From NCBI GenBank assembly GCA_023474345.1, contig JAMCXS010000022.1, positions 142,927-206,926 on the forward strand: a stretch of 64,000 nucleotides of DNA. The letters are read 5' to 3'. How positions within the stretch are numbered: the stretch's first letter is position 1; each line of letters begins with the position of its first letter. The stretch comes from Acidobacteriota bacterium. Lineage in GTDB: Bacteria > Acidobacteriota > Terriglobia > UBA7540. Shown piece after piece: positions 28,654 through 38,229 of the stretch. The notes under the pieces were generated by a model. The model saw nothing but the letters and a program-made list of their open reading frames with translations. It ran no database searches and was not told the origin of the DNA. The position numbers were made by a program, and so were the translations under genes.

Positions 28654-29083
28654 ATGAGCACGACAACGACCTCTCCCCAACCGGCGCAAAAGAGGGATAT
28701 CGTCACCGATCTTGAAGCAATCGGTGCGCTACACGCCAGCTATGTCGCCGCTTTCAATTCCAATGACGCGGCGGCTGTGGCTGCCTTCTACACCGACCAC
28801 GCGGTCCTGATGCTCCCCGGCGTACCAGCCATCGAAGGCAGACGTGACATCCAAGCCATGTTCGAGGCTTATTTCAAGGAGAATGTGGCCAAAATCTCGC
28901 ACAACGCCGCTCGAAACCCAGGTGGCGGGAGATTGGGCCTATGAGCGCGGCAACATCACAGAAACCGTTACCCCGAAATCCGGTAAACCCCTGGAGCGAT
29001 CACTCAAGTATCTTGCGATCTTGAACCGCCAGGCAGACGGCGCCTGGAAGATTCACTTGGATATTGACAACAGTAACTTGTAA
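28654..29083 (+). pseudogene. SnoaL-like/DUF4440 (SgcJ/EcaC-type) protein, frameshifted
   Basis: A strong GGGAGG precedes ATG 28654. The N-terminal half (LHASYVAAFNSNDAAAVAAF, LMLPGVPAIEGRRDIQAMF) reads to a stop at 28944. The rest of the domain (TQVAGDWAYERGNITETVT, KYLAILNRQADGAWKIHLD) reads in another frame from about 28895 to 29083. The two halves join into one complete NTF2-like domain if one base is removed between about 28885 and 28915. This is either a genuine recent frameshift or a sequencing/assembly error. Probable role: small NTF2-fold enzyme or binding protein. Confidence 0.8.
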
Positions 29084-29215
29084 AGAAGCCACTTGACGCG
29101 TTAGGCGGTTATTGCACCCACGCAAAAAAGCCTAATTTTGCGGGCCGTGATGAAGCATTCCGTCTTCAAGGGAAGCATGCCATGCCCTTTAACTACCAGC
29201 AAAAGGAGAACTACG

Positions 29216-29899
29216 ATGAGACAGGTCCACACCCTAGGTGTGCTTATGTTGTTCCTGGCGGCCACCATTCTTCCGGCGACCGCCATAGGCGGAGAAATCA
29301 CCCGTACCAATGGCGTGAGCGCCGTCGCTTGGTTTAGCTTTCCTGACCCTTCTGACCCCAACTGCACTTTGCTGCAGGCGTATGTTCGGGCGGACCAGGG
29401 CACCGACCAAGGAGGCATTCCTTTGGATAGCGCAAACCAGGGCACTAATCCAAGTCCGACGGTGGTTTTTAATCCGGGCGGAGGCGGCACTGTCCGGACG
29501 TCTGTCACTGCGGTCATCTGGAAGCTCAACACTTGCGACAATGTCAATCTGATCAATGGCTATGGGACCGGCAGCATAGCTAATCAGGATTTCACCTGGA
29601 AACCTACCTCAGCAAGCCTGAAGACGACGCTCAACCTCGTGGATGGCGTCTCCGGCAACTCCTTTCCCTTAACGATTGATTTGGTGTGGACGGCCACGGG
29701 CGATCCACCGCAGCGCAGAGGAACCCATTATCACGTCCATATGGGGAGCGTCAACTTTATTGCCCACGAAAAAGGCGAGTCTCGCCTCGCCGATGCTATG
29801 GGCACCATGTCCGACGGAGCCACGAACTTCGCGGCAGAGACGAGCATCGACGGTGACCTCGAACGCGGCCGAACGATGCGCGTACTGATGGAGCATTGA
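29216..29899 (+). CDS. Secreted protein of unknown function
   Basis: From ATG 29216 (AAAAGGAG nine bases upstream) the protein has 227 residues. It begins with a clear signal peptide (LGVLMLFLAATILPATAIGG). The mature part is Gly/Thr/Asn-rich, with a TVVFNPGGGGTVRTSVTAVI segment and a HYHVHMGSVNFI segment, suggesting a beta-rich fold. I do not recognise a family. An in-frame codon at 29138 exists but lacks a ribosome site and signal-peptide logic. Confidence 0.6.
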   Translation: MRQVHTLGVLMLFLAATILPATAIGGEITRTNGVSAVAWFSFPDPSDPNCTLLQAYVRADQGTDQGGIPLDSANQGTNPSPTVVFNPGGGGTVRTSVTAVIWKLNTCDNVNLINGYGTGSIANQDFTWKPTSASLKTTLNLVDGVSGNSFPLTIDLVWTATGDPPQRRGTHYHVHMGSVNFIAHEKGESRLADAMGTMSDGATNFAAETSIDGDLERGRTMRVLMEH

Positions 29900-30037
29900 A
29901 CCGGGACAACTTCTGGGGTTCAACCAGAATCATGCCGCGGGAGGGCTTCCGACGCTCTGCGCGCAACTTTTTGCGGATGTTCACAAACCGCCCGCCCGTG
30001 GCAGGGCCCGGAGCCGGCAGCCACAGCACAAGTTTGT

Positions 30038-30119
30038 GGATTTGGGCGGCGCTGGGGACAGCGCCGCTACAATACAATCGCTGCGAGGGCACGCTGTAGC
30101 GACGGCGTCCTCACCGTCG
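30038..30119 (+). repeat. Palindromic repeat pair, second family
   Basis: Module B (30038-30076) contains GCGGCGCTG/CAGCGCCGC and ends in CGCTACAATACA. Module A (30094-30119) is CTGTAGCGACGG with a CCGTCG arm. The same two modules occur in reversed orientation and swapped order at 46351-46414. Confidence 0.75.
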
Positions 30120-30189
30120 CATTTTGACGGCGCCGGCGGAAACGCGCTGCTGGGGCGTCTCCGGGCGCAGTCAGGAACAAGACGTTCGA

Positions 30190-30270
30190 ACCGATCCGTG
30201 CCCTACCCGTGATTCTGTAGCGTCGAGCTGTGCTCGACGTTTCGGCGATCACAGATCGCCGCTGAGCCCG
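30190..30270 (-). repeat. Interspersed palindromic repeat, truncated copy
   Basis: The core starting TGTAGCG at 30216 matches the 28420-28470 core almost exactly through GATCGCCG, then degenerates: GCTGA replaces GTTACA at about 30261. The preceding CCGTGCCCTACCCGTGATTC also matches the flank of the other copies. Confidence 0.75.
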
Positions 30271-30514
30271 CCAGCACCCAGACACCGCCGTTATCAACGG
30301 ATTTCCAAGCCCCTTGATCGGAAGCCCAGTTTGGAGATCTCTGCTTTTTGCGCCCCGAAAACCTCGGCGGCCTCCGGCAGTTCGAAAAAATCGTCACCGC
30401 TCCGCCCGAGCAATGCCTCGGGACAGTTGCCGGAGGAAGGATTCCGTCCTCACTCGCCACAAACTCCCGTCGGCTCAACCGTCCCGCAAGCTTATCGACG
30501 GATTAGGGGGCCTT

Positions 30515-31082
30515 ATGCCTGGTTGCTATTTTCCTTCTTTTCTGCGTGGTTCCAGCCATGGCCCGGCAGTCTGAGGCCGGCGCGACCAAGCCGCTTCCCG
30601 TCGCCTTTCAGGCAGAGATCGAGTGCTCGGGATTTTTCTCCGCAAGTTCCATCGCCCACAATGTCGCCCTGGCAGGCGGTGCCGGTAATGATTTCCTCGA
30701 TCCGCTCCATCAGCTTGTGCCGGGAAATTACGTCTATCTGCAAACTCATAAGGGCGCGGGGCCGCAAGTCGAAACGGAGTTTCGAGTTGTGCGGCCGGCG
30801 GGTGAATCATTCTTGAAAGCTTGGTCCAGCACCGGAGTGGGGCGGTTGTACGAATTCGGCTCCATGAAACGCTTTCCGGGCTAAGGCTGGGACTTACGCA
30901 CAATGGGAAGGCCTTACCTGGATATGGGGCGGGTGAAGGTCATCCACAGCGGACCGAACGGTTTCGTGGCCAAAGTGACGTTTGCCTGTGGCGCTATCAA
31001 TGAGGCATCGGGCTTAAGAGCAAAGGCATCCCTATTTGCTGCGAATGGTGTGGAAAGGTATTTTGGATTCCGGCTCTGAAGT
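30515..31082 (+). pseudogene. Decayed gene for a secreted protein (acidobacterial LysM-associated type)
   Basis: Translation in one frame gives a signal-peptide-like LVAIFLLFCVVPAMA, followed by FQAEIECSGFFSASSIAHN, DPLHQLVPGNYVYLQ and EFRVVRPAGESFLKAW. It reaches a stop at 30882-30884 and continues in the same frame with GWDLRTMGRPYLDMGRVKVI and GFVAKVTFACGAINEASG to a stop at about 31080. The ATG at 30515 is one base out of frame with the signal peptide. This pattern recalls secreted LysM-type proteins I have seen in Acidobacteriota. The C-terminal part is missing. Confidence 0.6.
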
Positions 31083-31637
31083 TGCAGCGTCGAGCTGTTC
31101 TCCAAAAACTTGGGCGGCAAAAGCTTCTATTGTCGCTCCATGCCGCCAGGCATCCGCGGGGAGCCCGGCTTTCATGCAGGTTTCTTCAAGGAACTTTTCG
31201 CGATCCCAGTGCCACTCGAGGGGCACTTGGGGTAAGAGCAGCCCTCGCCGGCGTCCTTGCGAGATAAACAGCCCGTGCTTCCCCACCTCGACCTGCTCTG
31301 GTGCCACCACCTGCAGCTCGCTCAGAACGGAAATCTCAATATGGATCAAAGGAATTTCTTCCGGCAAAACCGAGGGGAAACGCGGATCTGAAAGCGCCGC
31401 CGCAACAGCGCATTCCCGGACCGTCTGGTACAAGGGCTGATCCCCTCTCACATGACCGATGCAGCCGCGCAGCCGTTCTTGCTTGCGGAGAGTAACAAAA
31501 GCCCCCTGGGGTGCAAGGAGTGCCGCAGGCAGCGCCGGAACTTCCTCGTTCAGAGCCTTTCCCCGGACGCCCAGCTCAAGGGCTTCCCTCGCCAAGCCTA
31601 GCAGAATTCGCCGTTCCTCTTCAGTGAGCGGCGGCAT
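31032..31637 (-). CDS. AMMECR1-domain protein (AmmeMemoRadiSam system protein A)
   Basis: The 201-residue protein shows GAFVTLRKQERLRGCIGHV, AVAAALSDPRFPSVLPEEI, IHIEISVLSE, and GLFISQGRRRGLLLPQVPLEW, all characteristic of AMMECR1. The biochemical role is unknown. In many prokaryotes it occurs with Memo and a radical SAM protein, but neither is adjacent here. The start lies 17 bases inside the end of pgsA, so the two are co-transcribed. Confidence 0.9.
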   Translation of the reverse strand: MPPLTEEERRILLGLAREALELGVRGKALNEEVPALPAALLAPQGAFVTLRKQERLRGCIGHVRGDQPLYQTVRECAVAAALSDPRFPSVLPEEIPLIHIEISVLSELQVVAPEQVEVGKHGLFISQGRRRGLLLPQVPLEWHWDREKFLEETCMKAGLPADAWRHGATIEAFAAQVFGEQLDAATSEPESKIPFHTIRSK

Positions 31638-32235
31638 CCTTCTCGCCTTCCTTTTCCTTCCCGCCCGGGATCACCACCAGATGACCCGCGGTTCGTTGCT
31701 TCAGGCGTGCGTCCATCTTCTTTCGGAAATCCCAAAAGTACTGCGTTCCCGACACCAACGCAAACAGGACAACCATCCCGAGCAGCACGCTGCCCGCCAA
31801 CGGCAGTACTGAAAATCGGGCTTCAAGGGTTATCACGCTGATGGCCGCCACTTGAAGAACCATCTTGGTCTTTCCCAGGTCCGAGGCCTGCAACAGAAAA
31901 CCCTGCGCCGAAGCAATCGAGCGAAGTCCGGTCACTGCCAACTCCCGTCCCACGATGATCACCACGATCCAGGCGGGAACCAGTTGAAGCTCTACCAGGG
32001 AGATGAAAGCCGACGCTGTCAAGAGCTTGTCGGCAAGAGGGTCGAGCAGAATCCCGAGCGCTGTCACTTGGCCTCGTTTTCGCGCCAGGTAGCCGTCCAG
32101 CAGATCCGTTGCGGCGGCAAGCAAAAATACGGCCACGGCCCACAAATCCATGTTGTGGCCCTTGGTTAACAGCAGCACGACAACCAGCGGCACAAAAAAG
32201 ATGCGAAGGACAGTTAGCGAAATTGGCAGGTTCAT
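31621..32235 (-). CDS. pgsA: CDP-diacylglycerol-glycerol-3-phosphate 3-phosphatidyltransferase
   Basis: The enzyme makes phosphatidylglycerolphosphate at the inner membrane. From ATG 32235 it has 204 residues. The CDP-alcohol phosphotransferase signature is intact, starting DLLDGYLARKRG and ending LLDPLADK, with four to six transmembrane helices. A Glu/Lys-rich C-terminal tail is present. The frame is open to 32301 upstream, but the sequence there (residues before MNLPISLTVLR) does not look like PgsA. Confidence 0.95.
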   Translation of the reverse strand: MNLPISLTVLRIFFVPLVVVLLLTKGHNMDLWAVAVFLLAAATDLLDGYLARKRGQVTALGILLDPLADKLLTASAFISLVELQLVPAWIVVIIVGRELAVTGLRSIASAQGFLLQASDLGKTKMVLQVAAISVITLEARFSVLPLAGSVLLGMVVLFALVSGTQYFWDFRKKMDARLKQRTAGHLVVIPGGKEKEGEKDAAAH

Positions 32236-32997
32236 AAGTGTTGGAACTTCACCCTGATGGTCTGTGTTGGGAGAGAGGCTTTCGCACAACGACATTGGCA
32301 CTTTCAGAACAGAGACCGCCTAACTCACACCCCTCACTATAGCCAACCCCCAAAAGAGTGTCAACGAAAGTTGGGCCATAGAGCAGAGAGTGTTTCAATA
32401 TTTCTCACTGCTGGTACAGTCTCCACACCAAGGCCGGACATCGCACCGAACTACCGGAAAAATCGTCGCCAAGAATTTTGTGGGTAGCGCAACGATATGT
32501 CAAACTAAATTTTGGTTCCGGCAAGCACCTAGGAAGAGTTCGTCATAAGGCCGGCTTCGGACATTCGAAGTTGTTGCAGCCGGAGGTTCTTCGCCGTTCG
32601 CGGTTGCAGCCTGCGCTGGGTTTTCGGTTCGAACCCCTCAAAGGACCTCATGACGGCGCTGCCCGGGAAGGCTACATCATGAGCCTATCCGCTGGAAAGA
32701 CTCGTTTGATGCGGTTACGTGGGGTCAAGCAGGCTACAAGAGATGGGCAGGCAATTGCCTCACGATTGTGCAAAACTAGCCGTGAAACTGCCGCAGTCGG
32801 GATGCTCTGAAGGGGGTCGATACCTTGCCCAATTCTTCATGATTAGTGCGCTATGTTACTCAAAATAAGCGACTAAGCTCAAAACGCTTCTCCAACCTCT
32901 ATTCTTTGTTTATTTTGACGTTCCAAATCGTCCGGTTAATAGCCACTTTTTTCCACAGGATTTTCCACAGGTCTCACGACCGCAAAAACAAAGGGAT
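32236..32997. other. Long gene-free gap upstream of pgsA, with an AT-rich stretch
   Basis: About 760 bases separate pgsA from the end of hflX. No frame looks coding; a 110-codon frame at 32478-32810 has no recognisable features. From about 32840 to 32945 the sequence is noticeably AT-richer than the rest. It ends in the two DnaA-box-like 9-mers at 32949-32969. Confidence 0.5.
32949..32969 (+). promoter_or_regulatory. Two tandem DnaA-box-like 9-mers
   Basis: TTTTCCACA occurs at 32949-32957 and again at 32961-32969, in the same orientation and 12 bases apart. This matches the relaxed DnaA consensus TTWTNCACA. It lies next to the AT-rich stretch, but there is no dnaA gene in the window. Confidence 0.4.
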
Positions 32998-34302
32998 TTA
33001 GCCATGAACAACCAGATCTGCATGAAGAGTCCCGCTGGGCTGCAAACGCTCGCGAAGCGATTTCGCAAGCCTCGCTCGCACTGTTACCCGGTCGTCCTCG
33101 TAGCGCGCCGAAAGAACGTTTCCCACCCTGTAAAGGAGAGCCAGCCGCTCTCCGTCTCCGGCAGAAAACTCAAATTCAGCCTCAACAATCGGGTCCGCTT
33201 CCAACATCTCGTCGATCTTTTGCAGAAGGACTGGAAAACCTTCCCCGGTGAGAGCGGAAACTGCCACGGTTCTCGGACCTTGTGGCAATCTCGCGCGTGC
33301 CGCACCGTCGAGCAAGTCGATCTTATTCCACACCAGCAGGCGTGGCGTTTCCACAATCCCCAAGGTCTCGAGCAAATCCTCGACAGCCGTCTCCTGCTCG
33401 CGGTGTTGAGGATGAAAGCCATCGGTCACCTGAAGCAAAAGGCTGGCGCCCTCAAGCTCCTCGAGCGTCGCACGAAATGCCGCCACAAGATGCGGAGGCA
33501 GCTTGCGAATGAATCCCACCGTATCGGACAAAAGAACCCGCCGGTGAGAAGGAAGCTGCACCACTCGCACGGTTGGGTCTAATGTCACAAAAAGGCGGTC
33601 CGAGGTCGAAACGTGGGCGCGGGTCAAGGCATTGAAGAGCGTTGACTTTCCAGCATTGGTATATCCGACCAAGGCAACTGTAAAAAGCTGGTTTTCGCGC
33701 CGGCGGTCCCGATGCAAAGAACGCTCGGAGCGTACTCTCTCAATTCCTTGTGCGAGCCTTTGGATCCGCGCCCTGATCCGGCGGCGGTCGAACTCAAGCT
33801 GTTGCTCACCAGGGCCTCTTGTTCCGATGCCGCCCCCCAACCTGGACAGAAGCGTACCGTGGCCGGAGAGACGGGGCAGAAGATAAGTCAACTGAGCAAG
33901 TTCAACCTGGAGTTGGCCCTCGCGGCTTCGCGCACGCCCGGCAAAGATGTCGAGAATCAGTTGAGTGCGGTCGATGACCTTGGAATTTAGCGCTTCTTCA
34001 AGATTGCGAAGCTGTGTGGGTGTGAGGTCGTGGTCAAAAATAATAACCTGAGCGTGCGCTGCGCGCGCGCTAACACGGATCTCGTGCGCCTTGCCGCGGC
34101 CTACCAAGGTGGCCGGATCAGGCTCCGGGGCGAACTGAAGCGTGGACCCCACCACCTGGGCTCCCGCGCTCGTTGCCAGCTCGTGAAGTTCCTCCAGGCT
34201 CTCCTCCGGATCATAGCCGGTCGTCGGGATGCCTGCTCGCCGCGAGCGAGCCCAGCCAACCAGATAGGCCCTCTCCAAAGTTCCTTGCTTGCGAATCCTC
34301 AC
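32998..34302 (-). CDS. hflX: GTPase HflX
   Basis: HflX is a ribosome-associated GTPase that splits stalled ribosomes under stress. The protein has 434 residues. The N-terminal nucleotide-binding domain contains [26 protein letters not shown] and the [20 protein letters not shown] linker. The G-domain follows with [15 protein letters not shown] (G1), [15 protein letters not shown] (G3) and VWNKIDLL (G4). The GTG start overlaps the hfq stop as GTGA, so the pair is translationally coupled. miaA-hfq-hflX is a classical bacterial gene order. Confidence 0.97.
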   Translation of the reverse strand: MRIRKQGTLERAYLVGWARSRRAGIPTTGYDPEESLEELHELATSAGAQVVGSTLQFAPEPDPATLVGRGKAHEIRVSARAAHAQVIIFDHDLTPTQLRNLEEALNSKVIDRTQLILDIFAGRARSREGQLQVELAQLTYLLPRLSGHGTLLSRLGGGIGTRGPGEQQLEFDRRRIRARIQRLAQGIERVRSERSLHRDRRRENQLFTVALVGYTNAGKSTLFNALTRAHVSTSDRLFVTLDPTVRVVQLPSHRRVLLSDTVGFIRKLPPHLVAAFRATLEELEGASLLLQVTDGFHPQHREQETAVEDLLETLGIVETPRLLVWNKIDLLDGAARARLPQGPRTVAVSALTGEGFPVLLQKIDEMLEADPIVEAEFEFSAGDGERLALLYRVGNVLSARYEDDRVTVRARLAKSLRERLQPSGTLHADLVVHG

Positions 34303-34544
34303 GAACCTCCCGGGGACGCCGGAGGAGCACCGCCAGAGTTGGCACGATTCAACACCACGGTTGAGATCGCGTGCTTAAAGATCAATTGCTCCTGCCCGCT
34401 GCTATCCAAAATCACGGAGTACTTATCGAAACTGCGGATACGTCCGATCAACTTGACACCGCTCACGAGGTAAATGGTGATAATTGTTTTATCTTTCCGC
34501 AGCGAATTCAAAAATCCGTCCTGAATGTTTTGAAGTTTTTCCAT
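34299..34544 (-). CDS. hfq: RNA chaperone Hfq
   Basis: From ATG 34544 the protein has 81 residues: [20 protein letters not shown], then [20 protein letters not shown] and the Sm2 motif [12 protein letters not shown] short tail ([13 protein letters not shown]) follows. The frame is open upstream, but the conserved N-terminus and the position fix the start. It binds sRNA and mRNA. It overlaps hflX by four bases and follows miaA by 43. Confidence 0.97.
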   Translation of the reverse strand: MEKLQNIQDGFLNSLRKDKTIITIYLVSGVKLIGRIRSFDKYSVILDSSGQEQLIFKHAISTVVLNRANSGGAPPASPGGS

Positions 34545-34587
34545 GGTTTTCTCTCTTCCGCTGGAACACCGTGCACCATGGCGTTTC

Positions 34588-35583
34588 TCAGAACAAAGGC
34601 GAAGGTCTAGGAGAATCAACCCCTTCTCTGCCTTTTGATGCAAACCTGGCATTGACGGAACTGAGCACCTGAGCCTGAACTTCGGGATCGTCTCCAAACG
34701 CCGGAAACCAGGTTACCTCAGACTCCCGGCGAAACCAAGTCATCTGGCGTTTTGCATACTGCCTGGTCGTGGCCTGCATTTCACCGACCGCATCCTGCCA
34801 AGTCATTTCACCAGCCAGAGCGGCCGCAACCTGGCGGTAACCGATCGCGCCCAAAGCTTTTATCTGCCGAGCGTCAGGCCGCGCAAGCAAGCAACGCACT
34901 TCTTCTCGCAGCCCTGAAGCGAACATCTGCTCCACCCGCTGATTGATGCGCGCATTTAAATCGATGCGGGCGGGGTTCAGCCCGATCTTGACGCAACGGA
35001 AACCCTGCAAGGGTTCCCGACCCCGCGCATGCAACGCCGACATTGACTCCCGTGCGAGCACGCATACTTCCACCGCCCGGATCACCTTTTGCAGATCCTG
35101 GGGATCAATGCGTGCTGCCGAGGCCGGATCCAGCCGCTCAAGCAGACGGTGAACAAACTCGCGGCCACGGCGGTCCGCCAAACGGCGCAGCCGCGCCCGC
35201 AAACGCTCCGAGCGCGGCGGGCCATCGAATATACCTAGCAACAAAGCGCGCAAGTAAAGGCCGGTTCCTCCCACCAGAATCGGCAGTTTTGCCCGCAGGC
35301 GAATTTCACCAAGCACCTTCAGTGCTTCCCGCCGAAAGTCTCCGGCGGTAAAGTCCTCTCCAGGATCCAAGGAGTCCACCAGATGGTGCGGAATTCCCCG
35401 GCGCTCCGCTGCCGGAAGCTTGCCTGTCCCGATATCAAACCCTCGGTAAATCTGGACGGAATCATAGTTTACGATTTCCCCGTCCAAGCGTTCGGCAAGG
35501 TAAAGAGCCAGGGCAGATTTGCCTGCCGCCGTGGGCCCGACGATAGCAACGAGTGGATACTCCTCAACTTTCCCATCCTTCAT
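34588..35583 (-). CDS. miaA: tRNA dimethylallyltransferase MiaA
   Basis: MiaA adds an isopentenyl-type group to A37 of tRNAs reading UNN codons. From ATG 35583 the protein has 331 residues, near the family norm. Motifs are [20 protein letters not shown] (P-loop), [38 protein letters not shown] split over segments, [15 protein letters not shown], and the tRNA-contact region [13 protein letters not shown] plus [15 protein letters not shown]. An upstream in-frame ATG at 35808 adds 75 unrelated residues and is rejected. Confidence 0.96.
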   Translation of the reverse strand: MKDGKVEEYPLVAIVGPTAAGKSALALYLAERLDGEIVNYDSVQIYRGFDIGTGKLPAAERRGIPHHLVDSLDPGEDFTAGDFRREALKVLGEIRLRAKLPILVGGTGLYLRALLLGIFDGPPRSERLRARLRRLADRRGREFVHRLLERLDPASAARIDPQDLQKVIRAVEVCVLARESMSALHARGREPLQGFRCVKIGLNPARIDLNARINQRVEQMFASGLREEVRCLLARPDARQIKALGAIGYRQVAAALAGEMTWQDAVGEMQATTRQYAKRQMTWFRRESEVTWFPAFGDDPEVQAQVLSSVNARFASKGREGVDSPRPSPLF

Positions 35584-35923
35584 ACTAAGCGCAGGTAACG
35601 AGCAAGTAAAAAGCTCAGAATCGCAGTGAGCAGAAGAAAAGCGCCCAGCAATTGGGACCTCGACGGCTGTTGCATAATGCGATGACAGGATCGATAACCT
35701 CAAATTGCGGCGGAGAACGGAATCGTCCTTTTCTGACGGACGACCCTTCCTGCGTCCTTCCGTCTCCCTTTCAATCTTGATTCTATCCGACCCATCAAGG
35801 GCATTCAAACCCTTTTATTGCAAGGGCCAGAGACATTTTGGGCGGCGCGCTGAGCAGTTCCGCGCTTGGTGACTACACCGTATGCACGGCCGCCAAAAAC
35901 GGCGCCACTCAGGAAGAAAAACG
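35584..35923. other. Region between miaA and the UroD-like gene
   Basis: 340 bases without a credible gene. A minus-strand promoter is visible at 35780-35808. The rest probably serves as a long leader of the miaA-hfq-hflX operon. Confidence 0.45.
35780..35808 (-). promoter_or_regulatory. Promoter for miaA-hfq-hflX
   Basis: On the minus strand -35 TTGAAT (35803-35808) and -10 TAGAAT (35780-35785) are 17 bases apart. The start would be near 35773, leaving about 190 bases of untranslated leader before miaA. Confidence 0.5.
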
Positions 35924-36967
35924 TTACGCTCGCCCGAACTCCCGTGCCGCCTCAATCAGCGCCAGCATGTTGGCCCTTGGCATTCCGGGGCTGACCCCGC
36001 CGCCCAGGGAGAGAATGATTCCCTTGCCTCCGGTCTTCCGCAGAATATTAAGGGCGCTGGTTTTGACGTCTCCAGGAGACCCGCGGGTTCCGATCTCCAG
36101 GGGAGGGACGTTCCCCATTAGACAGATTTTTCCCTTCGTTCTCTCGCGAGCGTCGCCCACGTCTAATTTGTAGCTCCAATTCAAAACATCGAAGCCTGCC
36201 GCAGCCAAATCTTCCAGAAAGGGAGCGATATTGGCGTCATTGTGGTAAACCTTCACCCAAGCTTCCGGAAAGCTCTCAAATATTCGCTTCAAATAGGGAT
36301 GCGCGAACTCCACGTAGTGCTTTGGCGACAGGAAACCCACGATATCATCAAGAATAAAAATCCCTTCGACGCTCGGGCCGATCACCTCCGCTTGTGCTTT
36401 CAGCCACCGGATGATGCCGTCGGTCACAAAGGCCATCAACTTGTGGACCCCCCCGGGATTGTCGGCTATGTCCAGCATTAATTCGGTGATGCCGCGAAGA
36501 TAAGCCGCTGTACAAACAGGCCCACGGGCTGTGGCCATGCGAATCTCGTAACCCTCCTCCACAATTCGGGATTTCTGTTTCTGATACCTGTGGAGCGCTG
36601 CAGGCATGAGGCCGTCTGTATAGGGATCAAGCGGTGAGAGCTGATCCAAATCTTCCAAGCGAAACAAAGCGCGAAATTGGCTGGGAGGCTGATTCTTGTG
36701 GAAGCAAATCTTGCAGCCCAGGGCGGAAGGTTCGATTGCCATGCCGAATTCCGCCCACCAGGATGGGAAGACAATGGTCTCAGGAAACTCCTTCATGATT
36801 CTGAGATTCGAGCGAAACCACGCCTCCGGATCAAAGTAATAATCAAGGTGACTCATCCCTAAGTAGCCGGGGATCCAGGGGCTGTCAATGATCAGAGCGA
36901 CAGGGATTTGTTCGACGGGCTGCAGCTTGGCGGCTTTTTTATAAAGCTCCCATTGTTCAGGACGCAT
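35924..36967 (-). CDS. Uroporphyrinogen decarboxylase (URO-D) domain protein
   Basis: The 347-residue protein has the URO-D/MtaA-type barrel: QIPVALIIDSPWIPGYLG, SVEGIFILDDIVGFLSP, YVEFAHPYLKRIFE, VKVYHNDANIAPFLEDLAAA split over segments, and GNVPPLEIGTRGSPGDVKTS with SLGGGVSPGMP. The N-terminal arginine motif of true HemE is absent. It is therefore more likely a cobalamin-linked methyltransferase-like enzyme than a haem-pathway decarboxylase. It has no obvious functional neighbour. Confidence 0.85.
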   Translation of the reverse strand: MRPEQWELYKKAAKLQPVEQIPVALIIDSPWIPGYLGMSHLDYYFDPEAWFRSNLRIMKEFPETIVFPSWWAEFGMAIEPSALGCKICFHKNQPPSQFRALFRLEDLDQLSPLDPYTDGLMPAALHRYQKQKSRIVEEGYEIRMATARGPVCTAAYLRGITELMLDIADNPGGVHKLMAFVTDGIIRWLKAQAEVIGPSVEGIFILDDIVGFLSPKHYVEFAHPYLKRIFESFPEAWVKVYHNDANIAPFLEDLAAAGFDVLNWSYKLDVGDARERTKGKICLMGNVPPLEIGTRGSPGDVKTSALNILRKTGGKGIILSLGGGVSPGMPRANMLALIEAAREFGRA

Positions 36968-37158
36968 TGTGTGCCCTCGACTTTCAACTCAATCGTACAT
37001 TGCAAGAATTAAATGACGCGGCCGGGCAAAGTCGACTTTTACCGCTACCGAGCCGGTTATTGCCTTCCGGCGCGCCTGTTGGCGCTAATACCTTTCAGAA
37101 GATGGCGTCGGGGGTCAGTATAAAGCGAGCTCTGAAATTTGAAAATGGAAATCCGGGC

Positions 37159-38187
37159 TCAATAGTTCCCCGGCTCCATGTTGTAAAAATAGATGAATTC
37201 CAGCACCAGATGCTTGCCGGTAAACTGCGTCGGCAAGGGCGGGAAGGGATTCGAAGCACGGATGGAAGCAAGCGCGGCGGTGTCCAGAGGCGGCGACCCT
37301 GATGAAGCCAGCAAACGCAGTTGCGGCACCGAACCGTCCTTAAGGATTTCAAAAACCAAGGCCACCCGCCCTTTTTCGCCCAGGCGTGCCGATTCAGGGA
37401 TCATTGAGTACCAATTCCGGCGCACAATGTAAACAACTCGGGCAAGGTAGGGCCCAAAGTTTACGCCACGGGTATCGGAAAGGATAATGGGGCCGGAGGT
37501 CGAAAAATTCGGGTTGAGGTTCTGGAGCTGGTAAGCGGAATCTCCAGAACCGATCGAAGCACCACCATTGGGATTCTGGGCGGCGGCCTGGAGAGATTGC
37601 TGAATCTCCTGGCCGGGCGTCGAGACCGGTATATGCACGGGAGAATCCCCTGAGACTGTGGGTGGCTTAACGTTCAGCAAGCGCAACTGGGCTTCCTGTT
37701 GTTCCTCTTTTTTAGGGGCTGGCGGAGGCGGAGCAGGCGGCTTAGCCGCTTGGGCCATGGTTTTGGGCGCAGGCTTCGGCGCGGGCGGCGCTGGAGGCGG
37801 AGTAGGAGCATGGTGCCCGCCGGCAATTTCCGGCAGACGCGAGTTACCGCGCATGTAGGGCATGCGCAGCCCGTGATCGTTGATCACCGGCGACTTGCCT
37901 TGCGCAATGCGATTCTGGTCGGACAGGTTGTTGGTAATGGGAGGTTTCTTGGCAGGGCGCAAAAGATCCCGCGGGAAGTACAGCAGCGTGGCCTGCTGCT
38001 GGGGTTTCGGCTTGGCCTCAAGCAGCAGCATCCTGGCCGTTTCAGGAAATAGGCGAGGGGAAAAAATCAGGAAGAGTGCGATGAAAAACTGGAAGAAGAC
38101 GGCCAGCAGGAACGACGTCCGACGGCGCCAGCGCGCAACTTCGGTTTCATAGTCGATCAGCAGCCGGAACTCAGGTTGGTTACTCAT
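37159..38187 (-). CDS. TonB-family energy transducer protein
   Basis: The 342-residue protein has one transmembrane helix at about residues 26-44 (FLLAVFFQFFIALFLIF). A long Pro/Ala/Lys-rich spacer follows (TPPPAPPAPKPAPKTMAQ, PPAPPPPAPKKEE), then a TonB C-terminal domain: VVYIVRRNWYSMIPESARLG, KGRVALVFEILKDGSVPQL, LDTAALASIRASNPFPPLP. It likely bridges the periplasm to outer-membrane receptors. No exbB or exbD is adjacent. It follows the oxidoreductase by 42 bases on the same strand. Confidence 0.88.
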   Translation of the reverse strand: MSNQPEFRLLIDYETEVARWRRRTSFLLAVFFQFFIALFLIFSPRLFPETARMLLLEAKPKPQQQATLLYFPRDLLRPAKKPPITNNLSDQNRIAQGKSPVINDHGLRMPYMRGNSRLPEIAGGHHAPTPPPAPPAPKPAPKTMAQAAKPPAPPPPAPKKEEQQEAQLRLLNVKPPTVSGDSPVHIPVSTPGQEIQQSLQAAAQNPNGGASIGSGDSAYQLQNLNPNFSTSGPIILSDTRGVNFGPYLARVVYIVRRNWYSMIPESARLGEKGRVALVFEILKDGSVPQLRLLASSGSPPLDTAALASIRASNPFPPLPTQFTGKHLVLEFIYFYNMEPGNY

Positions 38188-38229
38188 GATTCCTTGGGTC
38201 TGCCAGGCGCGGCTAGTTCCTGGCCGGAA

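Larger units (their letters stand above)
29900..30514. other. Repeat-rich gene-poor region
   Basis: This 615-base stretch holds two palindromic repeat blocks (30038-30119 and 30190-30270). I see no intact gene. Confidence 0.55.

Noticed and set aside
32478..32810. A 110-codon frame in the gap upstream of pgsA
   Set aside because: No motif, no ribosome-binding site and no recognisable composition. Treated as chance.
32949..32969. Chromosomal replication origin
   Set aside because: Only two DnaA-box-like sites are visible, with no dnaA, dnaN, gyrB or rpmH nearby. Kept only as a low-confidence DnaA-binding site.
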